Source: Acidiferrobacterales bacterium (GTDB lineage: Bacteria > Pseudomonadota > Gammaproteobacteria > Acidiferrobacterales > JAJDNE01). Taken from it: 47,183 bases of DNA. Positions 1 through 7,506 of this stretch are shown here, one piece after another (within the stretch, counting starts at the first letter, position 1; each line of letters starts with the position of its first letter). The position numbers and the translations under genes were made by a program. Below the pieces are notes generated by a model. It saw only the letters and a program-made list of their open reading frames with translations. It was not told the DNA's origin and searched no databases. The stretch is from assembly GCA_022340825.1 (NCBI GenBank), contig JAJDNE010000030.1, forward strand, positions 1-47,183, given 5' to 3'.

Positions 1-336
1 CGGATCAACGTGCTGTGTCGTGATCTGAAAATCTTCACCTTCCTCGACGAGATAACCAATGTCGAAGAGAAATTGTTTGTATGCCCCTGGATCGTGCGGC
101 TCGTTATTGTGGTCGCGATGCCACTGGTCAATTTGTTCCTGGAGAACGATGCGCTGAGCCAGTAGCGCCTCATTGGCAGGTGTCATGTCCTTGACGATAT
201 CGGCAAAGGATTGCCAGATGCGATCAGGGTCAAGACCAGTGCCCGGTGTTATTTCATCACGCACCAGTTCGTATATAGGCGTTGCGACCTTTAGCCCAGC
301 CACTTCAAGGTAGTCTGTATCAGTATTAGCGCGCAT
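1..336 (-). CDS. glcB: malate synthase G, N-terminal part (truncated by window edge)
   Basis: The minus-strand frame is open from an ATG at 334-336 through position 1, giving 112 codons and no stop. Malate synthase G condenses glyoxylate with acetyl-CoA to malate in the glyoxylate/glycolate pathways. The residues seen follow the family N-terminus closely: an early LKVA segment, a PGTGLDPD turn, the segment LLAQRIVLQEQIDQWH, then NNEPHDPGAYKQFL and GYLVEEGEDFQITT. The full protein is normally about 720 residues, so about five sixths lies outside the window, including the catalytic barrel. A GAGGA ribosome binding site sits 6 bases upstream of the start. The gene starts 33 bases after dctM on the same strand, so it is probably the fourth gene of the TRAP operon. 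The identity is firm; the catalytic residues cannot be checked here. Confidence 0.9.
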   Translation of the reverse strand, partial: MRANTDTDYLEVAGLKVATPIYELVRDEITPGTGLDPDRIWQSFADIVKDMTPANEALLAQRIVLQEQIDQWHRDHNNEPHDPGAYKQFLFDIGYLVEEGEDFQITTQHVDP

Positions 337-369
337 ATAAATCCTCGCCGCTAGTGTTTAGTTTAAGCG

Positions 370-1734
370 TTAACCGTATACCAGGCGCGGCAACCACAGC
401 ACGGTATCCGGGAAAACAATGGCGATGGTCAGGCCAACAATCTGTAATCCCAGAAACGGTATGGAGGAGCGATAGATCTGGCCCATGGTCACTTCCGGCG
501 GTGCCACGCTCTTCAGGTAAAACAGGGCATAACCGAATGGCGGACTGAGAAATGACATCTGCATATTGATCATGTACACCACGCCGAACCACAGGGCGAG
601 TTCGTCGGGCGCGACACCGGGCAGACCGAACACGCCATCGAAACTCAACGTCTTCATCAGTGGCACAAAGATCGGAACGGCCAACAGCAGAATGCCGACC
701 CAATCGAGAAACATGCCGAGCACCACCAGGATGATCATCATCAGGGCAAGAATGCCGTAGGGCCCGAGGTTCGTAGCTACGATCATTTCGTTAACGTACT
801 GTTGCCCGCCTTGCAGGACGTAGAAACCGACAAACAGGGTGGCGCCAAAGATGATCCACAACACCATGCCGGTCACGCGCAATGTAGTTAGTGCAGCAGA
901 ACGTATATTTTCCCAGCTCAGTTTTCGATGCATGGCCGAGACGACCACGGCACCGAATGTGCCCACACCGGCGGCTTCCACTGGTGTGGCGATACCGGCA
1001 AAGATAATGCCCAGCACCAGTGTCACCAGAATCAGCGGGGCTGCCATGTTGCCCAGCAGCCGAAATTTCTCGCGCGTACTGACACGCTCTTCCAGCGGTA
1101 ACGGTGGGCCCAGCGACGGATTGAGACCAGTGCGGATCGAGACGTACAGAATATACAGACCCGCGAGGATCAGACCGGGGACAACGGCACCGATAAATAG
1201 CTCGCCGACGGACTGCTGAGCAATGACAGCGAACAGAATCGCCAGGATCGATGGCGGAATCAAAATGCCCAGCGTACCGCCCGCGAGGATGGACCCGCAG
1301 GCAATGGTCGGGTGATAGTGTCGCTTGATCATCGCCGGTAAGGCGATCATACCCATGGTGACTTCAGTGGCGCCGATGACGCCGCACATCGCGGCAAGAA
1401 TGGTCGAGGCTATGATAGTACTTGTCGCCAGGCCGCCACGCAGGCTACCGAGTAGCTTGTAGACCATGTCGAAAAGTTCTTCGATCAGGCCGGCCCGTTC
1501 GAGCATGGAGGCCATAAAAATAAATAACGGAATAGCGGAGAGCTGGTAGTCCGTCATTAGCGGGAAGATGCGTGATGGCAATATATTGAGTGTGTGCACA
1601 TCCCCGAACAGGAACAGGAAGATGACGGCCAGGCCACCGGTAACAAAAGCCAGCGGTAAGCCAGCCATGAGCAGCAGCGCCAGTGAGCCAAACATCAGAA
1701 TGGTGAGCAAGCCGATGCTGATTTCAATGCCCAT
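370..1734 (-). CDS. dctM: TRAP transporter large permease, DctM type
   Basis: This is a 454-residue, almost wholly hydrophobic protein, the size and pattern of the TRAP large subunit. That subunit forms the Na+-coupled elevator-type channel in the inner membrane. The conserved family segments are visible: a Gly/Ala/Ser-rich helix around residues 100-122 and GTLGILIPPS at about 153-162. It starts 2 bases after the dctQ stop, so translation is probably coupled, and is followed after 33 bases by glcB. The substrate is set by the DctP protein rather than by this subunit. The length is slightly above the usual 425-440 residues; nothing looks broken. Confidence 0.95.
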   Translation of the reverse strand: MGIEISIGLLTILMFGSLALLLMAGLPLAFVTGGLAVIFLFLFGDVHTLNILPSRIFPLMTDYQLSAIPLFIFMASMLERAGLIEELFDMVYKLLGSLRGGLATSTIIASTILAAMCGVIGATEVTMGMIALPAMIKRHYHPTIACGSILAGGTLGILIPPSILAILFAVIAQQSVGELFIGAVVPGLILAGLYILYVSIRTGLNPSLGPPLPLEERVSTREKFRLLGNMAAPLILVTLVLGIIFAGIATPVEAAGVGTFGAVVVSAMHRKLSWENIRSAALTTLRVTGMVLWIIFGATLFVGFYVLQGGQQYVNEMIVATNLGPYGILALMMIILVVLGMFLDWVGILLLAVPIFVPLMKTLSFDGVFGLPGVAPDELALWFGVVYMINMQMSFLSPPFGYALFYLKSVAPPEVTMGQIYRSSIPFLGLQIVGLTIAIVFPDTVLWLPRLVYG

Positions 1735-1736
1735 CG

Positions 1737-2876
1737 CTATGCCTCCGTCTTCTGTCTAAGCAGCGTGATATCCTTTATCAACCACGAAGTACCCTGTAGC
1801 AATAGAAGCAAGGCACCGACAGGAATTGCAAGCTTGACCGGCCAGTACTGTATTCCCCATTCGGTAAACGAGACTTCCCACACACCGAACGAATCACTGA
1901 AAAACACCCAGCCAGAACCCAGCAAAGTAAGTGCAAAGACAAAGAAGAAGATCGAGGTCACGACATCAGTCATGGCTTTTTTCCGAGGACTGAAGTGCAT
2001 ATAGATCACATCAACGCGGACGTGGCCGTTATTCTTCAGTACGTAGCCACCGGCGAAGAGATATTGCATACCAAACATGAGAAACATGCTTTCATGTGCC
2101 CAGTTGGTAGGGGAGTTGAAGACATAACGTGCAATCACTTCGTAGTAATAAACAATTACTGCAATCATGGACCAGTAGGCGACAAAATTGCCCGTGAATT
2201 CGTTGATTCGATCAACAGTACGCGTAAAGCGATTTTCCAGGGCCTGAACGGTCTTGTCTGGTGGTGCAACACCGGTATCCACGTCGCAGGGCACGTCGAC
2301 GTACGTAATATCTTTTTTCAGACCTTTTTCTTTTTCTGCCCGTCGTCGCGTCAGTCCGGGTAGCAGGTAGGCATCGAGGGCAAGTAGTAGCAAGGTAAAC
2401 GATGCGAGAAATTTCACCGTCATATCCCATTTTTCAGCGTTTTGTTTCGCTGTTTCTACTTCAGTCCTAGCAGTCGATTCTTCCTCTCGGGCGCTTTCAA
2501 TAAGTGGCGTTGCGTCAGCCTCGGAGATTTCACCATTAGCCAGCGCGTTCTGATGGTGCTCGATCATGAATACGGCAGACTTGAGGTCGTTGTCTGCCTT
2601 GGATATCAGGTTGCGAGCATCGCGGATCTCGACATTGGTAAACAGAATACCGAGAAACAGTGGAACAAAGATGAATCCCAACAGGTTTTTCAGGTAGAAG
2701 CGGTGCAGGCCAACGAAGCCACCCGTAACAAGTAAAAAATAGGCAATTGGAAGTGACACCTTGCCTTCTGTTTGCTTGCCGACGTTGCGGCGGATGATGT
2801 ACATCGCACCCAATGGAAATAGCAACAGGCCCGCCCAGTAAAGCCAGTGAGGTAATACAAAAGTCAGATTAGGCAT
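1737..2876 (-). CDS. dctQ: TRAP transporter small permease (DctQ) with extra N-terminal TM2-like domain
   Basis: At 379 residues this is about twice the usual DctQ length (160-200). The C-terminal part, about residues 215-370, is a standard four-helix DctQ domain with the family signature EVIARYVFNSPTNWAHE at 246-262. The N-terminal part is unusual. It has one membrane helix (12-28), then a hydrophobic pair (43-80) carrying GGFVGLHRFYLKNLLG, which is the hallmark of TM2/NINE-type domains (G..G.HRFYL). Next is a charged, probably coiled-coil segment (84-150) and a further helix (153-172). DctQ is a scaffold for DctM. What the added domain does is not known to me; holding another protein or stabilising the complex are possibilities. 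It is the second gene of dctP-dctQ-dctM, 78 bases after dctP and 2 bases before dctM. The ORF is intact, so this is a real fusion rather than a frameshift. Confidence 0.9.
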   Translation of the reverse strand: MPNLTFVLPHWLYWAGLLLFPLGAMYIIRRNVGKQTEGKVSLPIAYFLLVTGGFVGLHRFYLKNLLGFIFVPLFLGILFTNVEIRDARNLISKADNDLKSAVFMIEHHQNALANGEISEADATPLIESAREEESTARTEVETAKQNAEKWDMTVKFLASFTLLLLALDAYLLPGLTRRRAEKEKGLKKDITYVDVPCDVDTGVAPPDKTVQALENRFTRTVDRINEFTGNFVAYWSMIAVIVYYYEVIARYVFNSPTNWAHESMFLMFGMQYLFAGGYVLKNNGHVRVDVIYMHFSPRKKAMTDVVTSIFFFVFALTLLGSGWVFFSDSFGVWEVSFTEWGIQYWPVKLAIPVGALLLLLQGTSWLIKDITLLRQKTEA

Positions 2877-2902
2877 GATTTGGACATACTCAAATTAGGC
2901 AG

Positions 2903-2933
2903 CGGGATACCGGGAGTATTTCCCGGTATCCCG
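2903..2933 (-). promoter_or_regulatory. perfect 13-bp hairpin between dctP and dctQ
   Basis: A perfect inverted repeat has arms at 2903-2915 and 2921-2933 and a 5-base loop. It lies in the 78-base gap between the dctP stop and the dctQ start. No T-run follows it on the minus strand, so it is not a plain intrinsic terminator. Stable hairpins after the binding-protein gene are known in transporter operons as 3'-end protectors or partial attenuators that give more binding protein than permease. That role here is inferred from position and shape. Confidence 0.7.
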
Positions 2934-2954
2934 ACTTACGCTCACTACATCGTG

Positions 2955-4094
2955 TTATGCGTATTTCAGTCGTTGCCCCTTGATCATGCCAGGTGTGACA
3001 TAACCAAGGCTGCCGGACATCATGTAGTCCAGCTGGATCTTGAAGATACGCGTGGCATCCTTGTCCTTGTTGGCCCAGGCGTACCATCGCGGAATCGCGA
3101 GCTTGGTAAATTTCTCCACATCGGTTTCAGAAAGGCGCGTAATGATCGTGCCGGCCTTTTTAAATTTGGGCCAGGCTTCCTGATCCGCTTTCTGGATCTT
3201 CGCATGATGCATATCGGAATAAACATGAACCTCCATTTCGACGAAGCGCTTCATCTTCGGCGACAACTTATTCCAGGAGTTCATGCCCACTGTCAGGTCC
3301 ATCAAGTCGACTGGTTGGTACAAGGACATGGTTCCGGGAGGCCCCATGGAGATGTACTTGGTCACCTGGTGGAAACCGAGTGCGTAGTTGATGGCGGGGC
3401 CCACATAATCGGCAACATCAATGGTACCTTTCTCAAGTGCCGGAAAGATCTCGCTACCGGGTAGCAGGGTGGTCTTGGCGCCAGCTGCCTGGAACACCTC
3501 AGCAACCATGCCGCCTGGCAGACGCATCTTGCGACCACGGAAATCCTCAATGGATCTAATCGGTACCTTGGAATGAATGATGTTGGGACCATGCTGAACC
3601 GGACCAACGTAGTACATGCCCTGTTTGGCAAAGAGTTGCCGTGCGATTTCCAGCCCACCGAGCCCGTAATAGAAAACATCCCACTCGCTGGCGGTGCGTG
3701 GCCCCAGTGGATACGAACTCAGGAACACGGCGGCCGGCATGCGACCGGCCCAGTAAAGCGTGAAGGGATTCATGGCATCGAGCACGCCATTTTTTACGGC
3801 ATCGAATAACTGGAATTCGCCGACGATATCTTTTGCGCCGAATGGCTGAAACGCCAGTTCGCCATCGGTCTTCTCGACGATGCCGTTGCACCAGTCTTTG
3901 AAGATTTCAAGACCGACGCCGCCCGGCCAGGACGTCTGGATTTTCCAGGTGGTGGTTTTTGCTGCCTCGGCATTACCGATATACGGTGCGGCCAGGACAG
4001 CGGCGCCACTCGCGGTGGCTGTTTTAAGGAACTTCCTGCGCTTGTTTTCTGCCGGCGGTGAATCTGCGGGCAGGGACTGCTTGTTTTTCTTCAT
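2955..4094 (-). CDS. dctP: TRAP transporter substrate-binding protein, DctP family (2-oxo-acid/TakP-like)
   Basis: This is a periplasmic binding protein of 379 residues. The ATG at 4092-4094 is chosen over an ATG 90 bases upstream because CAGGAGGA lies just before it and the family N-terminus starts here. Residues 19-24 are RRKFLK followed by a hydrophobic stretch and an Ala-X-Ala-like end near 45, a typical Tat signal; many TRAP binding proteins use Tat export. The mature part opens with TWKIQTSWPGG, the opening of the TakP/SmoM-like branch, and carries the RKMRLPGGMVAEVF segment that bears the conserved carboxylate-binding Arg region. TakP-type proteins bind 2-oxo acids. With glcB downstream, a small acid entering glyoxylate or pyruvate metabolism is a reasonable guess, but the ligand is not proven by sequence. 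Confidence 0.92.
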   Translation of the reverse strand: MKKNKQSLPADSPPAENKRRKFLKTATASGAAVLAAPYIGNAEAAKTTTWKIQTSWPGGVGLEIFKDWCNGIVEKTDGELAFQPFGAKDIVGEFQLFDAVKNGVLDAMNPFTLYWAGRMPAAVFLSSYPLGPRTASEWDVFYYGLGGLEIARQLFAKQGMYYVGPVQHGPNIIHSKVPIRSIEDFRGRKMRLPGGMVAEVFQAAGAKTTLLPGSEIFPALEKGTIDVADYVGPAINYALGFHQVTKYISMGPPGTMSLYQPVDLMDLTVGMNSWNKLSPKMKRFVEMEVHVYSDMHHAKIQKADQEAWPKFKKAGTIITRLSETDVEKFTKLAIPRWYAWANKDKDATRIFKIQLDYMMSGSLGYVTPGMIKGQRLKYA

Positions 4095-4667
4095 GTCGTC
4101 CTCCTGCGGTTTTTTAATTATCGAATGAGCTATAACACCCCTTACGAAATTTCCTCCCGACTGGACCCATGCTTTATTGTGCAATCTCCGTATGCTGTAA
4201 TTATCTAGTGTTATTTAAATCTGCATTCCTCTCTGTTGTCTGAAATTTGGCGTGTTTCGAATCGGGTCATGTGGCCCTGACTCAAGTATTGGCTGCCGGA
4301 GCACGACCATCGATTCTGTAGAAAAGCTACCATAGAAAATCGCAATAGTATTCGAAGATTTCGTGAGTCAGCAGGTGAGAAATCCATAACGTGCTCGTGC
4401 CTTTTTTGTGAAGGTACGATTAGTTTCATTAAAATCAATAAGTAACAGAATTTTATTAATAGTGTTTATTAAGCTATTGCCCTTGGGCTATTGGGGATTC
4501 ATCGCCACGAGACAATGGATTGATCTGGCCCCTATACCGATGCGGCCCCGCATCCAGGACTGTCCCGATTTCCATGAAAGCGGCGGGAATTTCAAGATTC
4601 TTTTCCCTATGAAACTGGCAATCTGTTTTGTTTGGCGGAAAAAGCCGACTCCGGTACAGTACGCGCC
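4095..4667. other. intergenic region between dctP and ppiD (573 bases)
   Basis: The two flanking genes diverge from this stretch. No convincing coding region was found: the open frames here have no ribosome site, no recognisable residues and run into the flanking genes. It is AT-rich at 4195-4220 and 4425-4475. A short hairpin (arms 4539-4545 and 4548-4554) and an 8-base inverted repeat pair (CTGACTCA at 4277-4284, TGAGTCAG at 4364-4371) are present. The promoter of the dct operon must lie here, but no strong sigma-70 or sigma-54 site could be picked by eye. Confidence 0.6.
4632..4660 (+). promoter_or_regulatory. possible sigma-70 promoter of ppiD
   Basis: TTGGCG (4632-4637) and TACAGT (4655-4660) are separated by 17 bases. 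Transcription would begin about 7 bases later, almost on the ppiD start codon, giving a leaderless or nearly leaderless message. That agrees with the absence of a ribosome binding site before the ATG, but the match is moderate. Confidence 0.35.
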
Positions 4668-6551
4668 ATGCTGACATCCATTAGAGACAAAACCCAGGGC
4701 ATTATTGCCACCATCATTTTGAGCCTGCTCATCATCCCGTTTGCCTTCTGGGGTGTGAATTCCTATTTCGAAAATGACACCAAGGTTGTTGTTGCCGAAG
4801 TAAATGGCAACGATATCGGTGAAGCTGCCTATCGGCGGGCTTTGGACCAGTATCGCAATCGTGTTGATCCTAGCCTGCTCGATAATCCAGTCTTCAAGCG
4901 CCAGATTGTGGAAACGCTGGTACAGCAGGAACTAGTGCGTGATGCGCTTGCCAGCGAAGGCTATGCCGTGAGTGCACAACAACTTGGAGCGCTAATACGC
5001 AACACACCGCAATTCCAGGTTGGTAATGAATTCAGCATGGATCGTTATCAGGCTGCCTTGCGCGCCAGTGGCTTAACGATTAGTCAGTACGAAGAGTCAA
5101 TGCGACAGGAAAAGCAACTGGATCAGGTGGTCGGTAGTCTCAAAGACAGCGCAATAGTAAGCCAGGCGGATCTCGATCGCGTGTTGACGTTACAGGCGCA
5201 GACGCGTCGTGCCGAGAGTGTGACCATTACGCCTTCCAAATTCTATCGAAGCGCTACGCCGGGTAAGGATGAAATCCAGTCCTACTATGAACAGAACAAG
5301 GCACGCTACCAGGAGCCAGAGCAAGTTCGCATTGAGTATATCCGACTGGATGGCGCCGAATTGATCCAGACGTACAAACCGACTGAAGACGAACTAAAGG
5401 CAATCTACGAGGAAGAAAAGAGTCGCTTCAGCACGCCAGCCATTCGCCGCGTCAGTCACATTCTGCTGGAGCTCGCACCCGATGCACCCGATGCAGAGAA
5501 AAGCAAGATCAAGCAGTTGGCCGATGACATTGTCGCCCGGGCAAAAAAAGGCGAATCATTTGATGCGCTGGCGAAGAAATATTCCAACGATCCAACTAGC
5601 GCGAACAAAGGCGGTGATCTTGGCAAGCTCTCGCCCGGACTGCTGCCGCCGGAGCTGGAAGCGGTCGTTAACCAAATGAAGAAGGGTGATATCAGCAAAC
5701 CCGTTAGAACCGAATACGGATATCAGATTGCAAAACTGACCGCATTTACGCCGGGCAAGACCAAGTCGCTGAATGAAGTGCGCGCAGAACTGACCAAGCA
5801 ATTGCGCCAGAGAAAGGGCGAGGAACGTTATTACGATATGGCGGAGCGTTTCAACAACCTGGTGTACGAACAGCCAGACAGTCTCGAGCCCGCCGCCAAA
5901 GCGCTTGAACTTAAGATCGAAAAAAGTCCCTGGTTCGCCCAATCAGGAGGAGCAGGGCTGACGGCGGATCCAAAGGTGGTTGAAGCTGCATTCTCCCCGG
6001 ACGTAAAGGTAGATCGTCGAAACAGCGAGTCCATCGAGATCGGTGCCAATCAGTTGCTGGCACTGCGCGTAACAGATGTGAAACCGGCGCGCCAGAAACC
6101 ATTGGCGGATGTACGCCCGGAGATTGTCGCAACCTTACGTCAGCAAAAAGCCGCGGAGCAGGCACGCGAACTGGGACGTGAAATGGTGTTAGCCGCGCGC
6201 AAGGGCAAGTCGTTGGCTGCATTGGCCAAACAACACGGGCTGGCGCATCAACCGGCTCAGAGCTTAAGCCGTGATAGCAAGAAGGATCGCGCACTGGTAA
6301 CGGCAGTATTCAGTGCGAGCAAGCCGGAGGGCAAAACGCCGGTAGTTGATGGCGTGGATCTCGGTGGTAGTGGTTATGCCGTGTTCGCCCTGCACTCGGT
6401 ACAAAGCGGTGATGTTAAAAATATTAAGAGGGCCCAACGCGATAAGCTTAACGATGAGCTGGCGAAGCGTCGCGGCACCGGGTACTACTACAGCTACCTG
6501 TCGGGCCTGCGCAAACGCAGCGACGTAACGATCAATAACGATAAATTGTAA
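4668..6551 (+). CDS. ppiD: PpiD-type membrane-anchored periplasmic chaperone / peptidyl-prolyl isomerase
   Basis: This 627-residue protein begins MLTSIRDKTQG followed by a single membrane helix (about 11-32), the classic PpiD N-terminus. It is anchored in the inner membrane with the rest in the periplasm. Residues 35-230 form the SurA/PpiD-like chaperone N-domain. A parvulin domain covers about 255-360 (RRVSHILLEL at its start, then FDALAKKYSNDPTSANKGGD and GYQIAKL), and a C-terminal helical domain follows. The protein helps nascent outer-membrane and periplasmic proteins as they leave the Sec channel. The ATG at 4668 is preferred over one 36 bases upstream because it gives the family start. 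No clear Shine-Dalgarno precedes it. In E. coli the parvulin domain of PpiD is inactive; whether this one is active cannot be decided here. Confidence 0.93.
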   Translation: MLTSIRDKTQGIIATIILSLLIIPFAFWGVNSYFENDTKVVVAEVNGNDIGEAAYRRALDQYRNRVDPSLLDNPVFKRQIVETLVQQELVRDALASEGYAVSAQQLGALIRNTPQFQVGNEFSMDRYQAALRASGLTISQYEESMRQEKQLDQVVGSLKDSAIVSQADLDRVLTLQAQTRRAESVTITPSKFYRSATPGKDEIQSYYEQNKARYQEPEQVRIEYIRLDGAELIQTYKPTEDELKAIYEEEKSRFSTPAIRRVSHILLELAPDAPDAEKSKIKQLADDIVARAKKGESFDALAKKYSNDPTSANKGGDLGKLSPGLLPPELEAVVNQMKKGDISKPVRTEYGYQIAKLTAFTPGKTKSLNEVRAELTKQLRQRKGEERYYDMAERFNNLVYEQPDSLEPAAKALELKIEKSPWFAQSGGAGLTADPKVVEAAFSPDVKVDRRNSESIEIGANQLLALRVTDVKPARQKPLADVRPEIVATLRQQKAAEQARELGREMVLAARKGKSLAALAKQHGLAHQPAQSLSRDSKKDRALVTAVFSASKPEGKTPVVDGVDLGGSGYAVFALHSVQSGDVKNIKRAQRDKLNDELAKRRGTGYYYSYLSGLRKRSDVTINNDKL

Positions 6552-6561
6552 GAATGAAAAA

Positions 6562-6585
6562 ACCCATCCGCCTGCGCGGATGGGT
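6562..6585 (-). terminator. intrinsic terminator of fabI, possibly bidirectional
   Basis: Arms at 6562-6571 and 6576-6585 form a 10-bp GC-rich stem with a 4-base loop, between the convergent ppiD and fabI stops. On the minus strand it is followed at once by six T, making it a strong fabI terminator. On the plus strand the T-run begins about 4 bases later, so it may also end ppiD transcripts. Confidence 0.85.
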
Positions 6586-6592
6586 GATGTTT

Positions 6593-7384
6593 TTACGCCT
6601 CGGGCAGATTCCCCATCGCGACCATATTGAAGCCGGCGTCGACGTAAGTGATCTCGCCGGTGATGCCTGATGCCAAATCAGAGCAGAGGAAGGCGGCCGT
6701 ATTGCCCACTTCATCGATGGTGACACCGCGACCCAGGGGCGCCATCGCCTCGTAGTAGGTCATCATCTTCTTGAAACTGCCGATACCGGATGCTGCCAGT
6801 GTCTTGATCGGTCCCGCGGAAATACCATTGACACGAATACCTTCGCCGCCAAGTGAGGCTGCCATGTAGCGGATATTGGCCTCAAGACTGGCCTTGGCGA
6901 CACCCATAACGTTGTAGTTTGGCAGCGCACGTACGGCACCGATATAGCTCAGGGTAATCATCGCACCGTTACGACCCTGCATCATCGGTCGCAGCGCCTT
7001 GCCTAGCGCGGCAAAGCTATAGGCACTGATGTCGTGGGCGATGCGGAACCCCTCGCGAGTAACACAATCCAGGTAGCTGCCTTCGAGCTGATCTCGTGGG
7101 GCGAAGGCAACCGAGTGAACCAGGATGTCGAGACCATCCCAGTGGCTGGCGAGATCCTTGGCGACCTTGTCAATCTGTTCATCGCTGGCGACGTCCAGTT
7201 CGAGCACGATCTTCGAGTCAGTGGCAGCAGCCATTTTGTCGACTCGAGATTTGAGCTTCTCCGTCTGGTACGTGAACGCCAGTTCGGCGCCTTCACGATG
7301 CATGGCTTGCGCGATACCCCATGCAATTGATCGTTCGCTGGCAGCACCCACAATCAAAGCGCGTTTGCCTTGAAGAAAACCCAT
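6593..7384 (-). CDS. fabI: enoyl-[acyl-carrier-protein] reductase (NADH), FabI
   Basis: FabI performs the last reduction in each round of type II fatty-acid elongation, reducing trans-2-enoyl-ACP with NADH in the cytoplasm. At 263 residues the length is standard. The short-chain dehydrogenase fold is clear: [13 protein letters not shown] at 13-25 binds the nucleotide, and [10 protein letters not shown] follows at 90-99. The catalytic set is Tyr147, Tyr157 and Lys164 within [16 protein letters not shown], matching Tyr146/Tyr156/Lys163 of E. coli. AAGGAG lies 8 bases before the ATG. The gene is monocistronic, ending in its own terminator and divergent from yejA with 122 bases between start codons. 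It is the target class of triclosan-like inhibitors; nothing unusual is seen in the sequence. Confidence 0.97.
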   Translation of the reverse strand: MGFLQGKRALIVGAASERSIAWGIAQAMHREGAELAFTYQTEKLKSRVDKMAAATDSKIVLELDVASDEQIDKVAKDLASHWDGLDILVHSVAFAPRDQLEGSYLDCVTREGFRIAHDISAYSFAALGKALRPMMQGRNGAMITLSYIGAVRALPNYNVMGVAKASLEANIRYMAASLGGEGIRVNGISAGPIKTLAASGIGSFKKMMTYYEAMAPLGRGVTIDEVGNTAAFLCSDLASGITGEITYVDAGFNMVAMGNLPEA

Positions 7385-7434
7385 TTTCTACTCCTTCTTA
7401 TCTGTCATAATGTAGGGCGAAAGGCGGTCAGCAC

Positions 7435-7464
7435 TTGTCACCCCGGGCGGCGAGGCCGAATAAT
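7435..7464 (+). promoter_or_regulatory. sigma-70-like promoter of the yejABEF operon
   Basis: TTGTCA (7435-7440) and AATAAT (7459-7464) match five of six consensus bases each and are 18 bases apart. Transcription would start near 7471, giving a leader of about 36 bases. The TTG at 7435 is also a possible start of the long open frame, but a start lying inside the -35 element cannot be used by this transcript, which supports a start at 7507 or 7513. Confidence 0.6.
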
Positions 7465-7506
7465 AACTCAGCTGACATCGTATTTCAGGTCTGGCGGACA
7501 CGGAGG

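Noticed and set aside
4180-4200. Sigma-54-like site upstream of dctP (TTGCA on the minus strand with a partial -24 element)
   Set aside because: The essential GG of the -24 element is missing; a second GGCACG at 4396-4403 lacks the -12 GC at the right distance.
4539-4554. Short hairpin GATGCGG/CCGCATC upstream of ppiD as a terminator
   Set aside because: The stem has only two unpaired bases in the centre, no T-run on either strand, and no gene ends nearby.
4408-4674. 88-residue open frame before ppiD
   Set aside because: It has no ribosome site, no recognisable segment, and overlaps the ppiD start in another frame.
7435-7506. Longer N-terminus of yejA starting at TTG 7435
   Set aside because: The TTG lies in the -35 element of the predicted promoter and the extra residues would precede a complete signal peptide.
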